From assembly GCF_001591825.1 (NCBI RefSeq), contig NZ_BCVQ01000002.1, forward strand, positions 62,001 through 126,000: a stretch of 64,000 bases of DNA, written 5' to 3'. The translations under genes and the position numbers were made by a program. The notes beneath the pieces were generated by a model, which saw only the letters and a program-made list of their open reading frames with translations, had not been told where the DNA came from and did not search any database. Each line of letters opens with the position of its first letter. Positions within the stretch are counted from its first letter, which is position 1. This DNA is from Rossellomorea vietnamensis NBRC 101237. GTDB taxonomy: Bacteria > Bacillota > Bacilli > Bacillales > Bacillaceae_B. This document shows, piece by piece, positions 62,030 through 64,000 of this stretch.

Positions 62030-63025
62030 TTGAAACCTTTATTAGAAGTCAAAAACCTAAGTGTGGATTTCAAGAATGATCAGGGTTATGTCAGGCCGGT
62101 TGAAAATATCTCTTTTCAAGTGAATCCGGGAGAGACCGTGTGTATAGTTGGTGAATCAGGCAGCGGAAAAAGTGTTACCAGCATGTCTATAATGCGATTG
62201 CTGGATTACGAGAATGGATCTATATCTGAAGGCCAAATTTTATTTCAAGGAGAAGATTTGGCAAGAAAAAGCAAAGAAGAAATGAGGAAGATCCGCGGTA
62301 ATGACATTTCTATTATTTTTCAGGAACCGATGACCGCTTTGAACCCTGTTTTTACGATAGGCAAACAATTGACTGAAGCTATATTGCTCCATCAGGATAA
62401 AAGTAAAAATGAGGCTTGGATCCGGGCTAAGGAACTACTGGAGCTTGTTGGGATTAATGATATTGATGTACGCATGAAACAATATCCCCATGAGCTATCA
62501 GGGGGGATGAGACAGCGTGTCATGATAGCCATTGCTTTATCGTGTGACCCGAAATTATTAATCGCTGATGAACCCACAACTGCTTTAGACGTAACTATAG
62601 AAGCGCAGATATTGAATTTATTGAATGAACTAAAAGAAAAGATTAATATGTCGATCATTTTCATCACCCATGATATGGGAGTAGCAGCTGAGATATCTGA
62701 CAGAATTGTCGTTATGTATGCAGGTAAGGTAGTGGAAGAAGGGGATGTCTTTCAGATTTTCGATGAACCGACCCATCCATATACCCGTGGGCTGTTAAAC
62801 TCCATTCCCTCAGAAGAAGGTCCCCGCCAGGAGAAATTAACTTCCATTAAAGGGACCATTCCGAGTATCAACAATATGCCTGGGGGCTGCCGCTTCAATC
62901 CCCGTTGTGAGTATGCCACCTCTCAGTGTATTGAAAAGGAGCCCCAGCTGTATAAGGAAAATGGGCGGCAGGTAGCCTGTTGGAATTATAAAGAAGTTAT
63001 CAAGAAAGAAAGTATGGCTCAGTGA
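62030..63025 (+). CDS. Oligopeptide/dipeptide ABC transporter ATPase (DppD/OppD type)
   Basis: A 331-aa ATPase starting at TTG 62030 with GAAGGGAGG upstream. Walker A GESGSGKS (about 43-50), Q-loop [10 protein letters not shown], signature LSGGMRQRV, Walker [13 protein letters not shown], switch His in FITHDMG and the C-terminal oligopeptide-type extension with the Cys-rich RCEYA...C segment (GCRFNPRC) are all intact. It would work with the next ATPase and with membrane and binding proteins that lie outside the window. Note that PapR-like peptides re-enter cells by such permeases, but no link is shown. Confidence 0.92.
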   Translation: MKPLLEVKNLSVDFKNDQGYVRPVENISFQVNPGETVCIVGESGSGKSVTSMSIMRLLDYENGSISEGQILFQGEDLARKSKEEMRKIRGNDISIIFQEPMTALNPVFTIGKQLTEAILLHQDKSKNEAWIRAKELLELVGINDIDVRMKQYPHELSGGMRQRVMIAIALSCDPKLLIADEPTTALDVTIEAQILNLLNELKEKINMSIIFITHDMGVAAEISDRIVVMYAGKVVEEGDVFQIFDEPTHPYTRGLLNSIPSEEGPRQEKLTSIKGTIPSINNMPGGCRFNPRCEYATSQCIEKEPQLYKENGRQVACWNYKEVIKKESMAQ

Positions 63026-63041
63026 AGGGGGGATTCTAATC

Positions 63042-64000
63042 ATGAAATCAGAGTTGATCGATAATGAAAATAGTTATCATTCAAAGGAGGTGAGTTCAGA
63101 GATTCTGCTCGAAACCAAAAACCTTACAAAGTGGTTTCCTATCAAGTCTGGGATTTTAAAGAGAACAACCGGTTATGTAAAAGCAGTGGATGACATTTCT
63201 TTTTCGGTTCGTAAGGGGGAGACGTTTTCACTGGTGGGTGAGTCGGGATCAGGTAAATCTACTTTGGGAAGAGCGGTCCTAAGGTTGCACGAACCAACTT
63301 CAGGAGAAGTTCATTTTGAAGGGAAGGACATTACACACTTGCCTTCTCATGAAATGAGGAAGCTTAGAAGGGAAATGCAAATCATTTACCAAGACCCATT
63401 TGGTTCATTGGACCCTCGGATGAATATAGGCGATATAGTGGGAGAACCGTTGGATGTTCATCGAATTGCACGCGGGAAGCAAAGGAATGAAAGAATCGAT
63501 GAACTTCTGGAACTTGTTGGATTGGACCCTTCACGCAAATCAAGGTACCCGCATGAATTTTCAGGGGGACAAAGGCAGCGTGTAGGAATAGCCAGGGCAA
63601 TTGCATTGAATCCGAAGTTTATTCTGGCCGACGAGGCAGTCTCGGCTTTGGACGTTTCTGTTCAAGCCCAAGTTGTAAATCTTCTCAAGGAGCTTCAGCA
63701 AAAGTTAGGATTGACTTATTTGTTTATTGCACATGGCCTGAACATCGTAAGGCATATATCTGACCGTGTCGGTGTCATGTATTTGGGCCAGATGGTGGAG
63801 ATAGGAGAAGTAGATGAAGTGTATAAGCGGCCTGCACACCCTTATACATCTGCTTTAATATCGACTAAACCATCCCCAAATCCAAGAGCCAGAAAGAAGA
63901 AAGTGATCTTGGAAGGAGAAATCCCATCTCCGTCAAACCCGCCAACAGGGTGCCGATTTCACACGAGGTGTCCCTTGGCTACTGAGATATGTAAGCAAGA
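63042..64000 (+). CDS. Oligopeptide/dipeptide ABC transporter ATPase (DppF/OppF type), 3' end missing
   Basis: The first 319 codons of the second ATPase, running off the window. ATG 63042 has GGGGGGA 8-9 bases upstream; a stretch with GAGGTGAG inside the frame offers a later start, but the first ATG keeps normal length. Walker A GESGSGKS (about 67-74), Q-loop [10 protein letters not shown], signature FSGGQRQRV, Walker [12 protein letters not shown] are normal. The switch region reads IAHGLN where almost all OppF proteins have IAHDLS; the His is kept but the next Asp is Gly. The Cys-rich tail (GCRFHTRC) is visible. Confidence 0.92.
   Translation, partial: MKSELIDNENSYHSKEVSSEILLETKNLTKWFPIKSGILKRTTGYVKAVDDISFSVRKGETFSLVGESGSGKSTLGRAVLRLHEPTSGEVHFEGKDITHLPSHEMRKLRREMQIIYQDPFGSLDPRMNIGDIVGEPLDVHRIARGKQRNERIDELLELVGLDPSRKSRYPHEFSGGQRQRVGIARAIALNPKFILADEAVSALDVSVQAQVVNLLKELQQKLGLTYLFIAHGLNIVRHISDRVGVMYLGQMVEIGEVDEVYKRPAHPYTSALISTKPSPNPRARKKKVILEGEIPSPSNPPTGCRFHTRCPLATEICKQ

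Noticed and set aside
1-64000. CRISPR arrays, tRNA and rRNA genes, complete insertion sequences
   Set aside because: I saw no regularly spaced repeats, no tRNA-like cloverleaf, no rRNA sequence and no intact transposase in this window.

Overview
The window looks like the chromosome of a Gram-positive, spore-former-type Bacillaceae (a Bacillus/Rossellomorea-like organism). The basis is strong AGGAGG-type ribosome sites, several TTG starts, SLH-anchored surface proteins, PlcR-type regulators, a YwqC/YwqD/YwqE-type exopolysaccharide start and a candidate CcpA cre site. The species call is an inference; no rRNA or tRNA gene was seen.

Layout. (1) 1-16 kb is a cell-surface region with six proteins carrying three S-layer homology (SLH) repeats each: the C-terminal part of an S8 protease, a 5'-nucleotidase, and four others, one of which has a ComEC-like metallo-beta-lactamase domain plus a lamin-tail domain. 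In the middle sit two tandem PlcR-like peptide-receptor regulators and, divergently, a 40-codon gene whose product ends in AELPTLY, very like the PapR pheromones of the Bacillus cereus group (ADLPFEF type). A repeated inverted motif TGTAA-N8-TTACA lies upstream of two neighbouring SLH genes, so I infer a quorum-sensing circuit that controls surface proteins. (2) 16.4-23.5 kb is an AT-rich ribosomal-peptide cluster for a thiazole/oxazole-modified peptide: a 52-aa Cys/Ser/Thr-rich precursor, E1-like leader-binding protein, YcaO cyclodehydratase, SagB-type dehydrogenase, ABC exporter, BtrH-like protein, CPBP protease and a small membrane protein. (3) 24.6-44.7 kb is an exopolysaccharide locus: chain-length/tyrosine kinase/phosphatase genes, a structured leader resembling the EAR (epsC) antitermination RNA, a small ORF and an intrinsic terminator, then EpsC-like dehydratase, GalU, a pseudopilin, and an AT-rich imported-looking block of glycosyltransferases, a split transketolase, polymerase, flippase, dTDP-rhamnose genes and UDP-glucose dehydrogenase.

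(4) 44.8-49.6 kb holds an IS21-like remnant, a Septu-type defence pair (PtuA ATPase + PtuB HNH nuclease) and two orphan replication-type winged-helix proteins. (5) 49.8-58.7 kb is ordinary metabolism and transport: NhaC antiporter with a class V aminotransferase and a divergent Crp/Fnr regulator, then an amidase/permease pair downstream of a LytS-like kinase, an AraC-type response regulator and a multispanning membrane protein. A 21-bp-spaced direct repeat in front of the amidase is a likely response-regulator site. (6) 58.9-64 kb holds a small membrane ORF coupled to a MORN-repeat membrane protein, a decayed IS21 IstB gene flanked by GGGGACGGTT repeats, an XRE-cupin regulator and the ATPase genes of an oligopeptide ABC transporter, the second cut by the window end.
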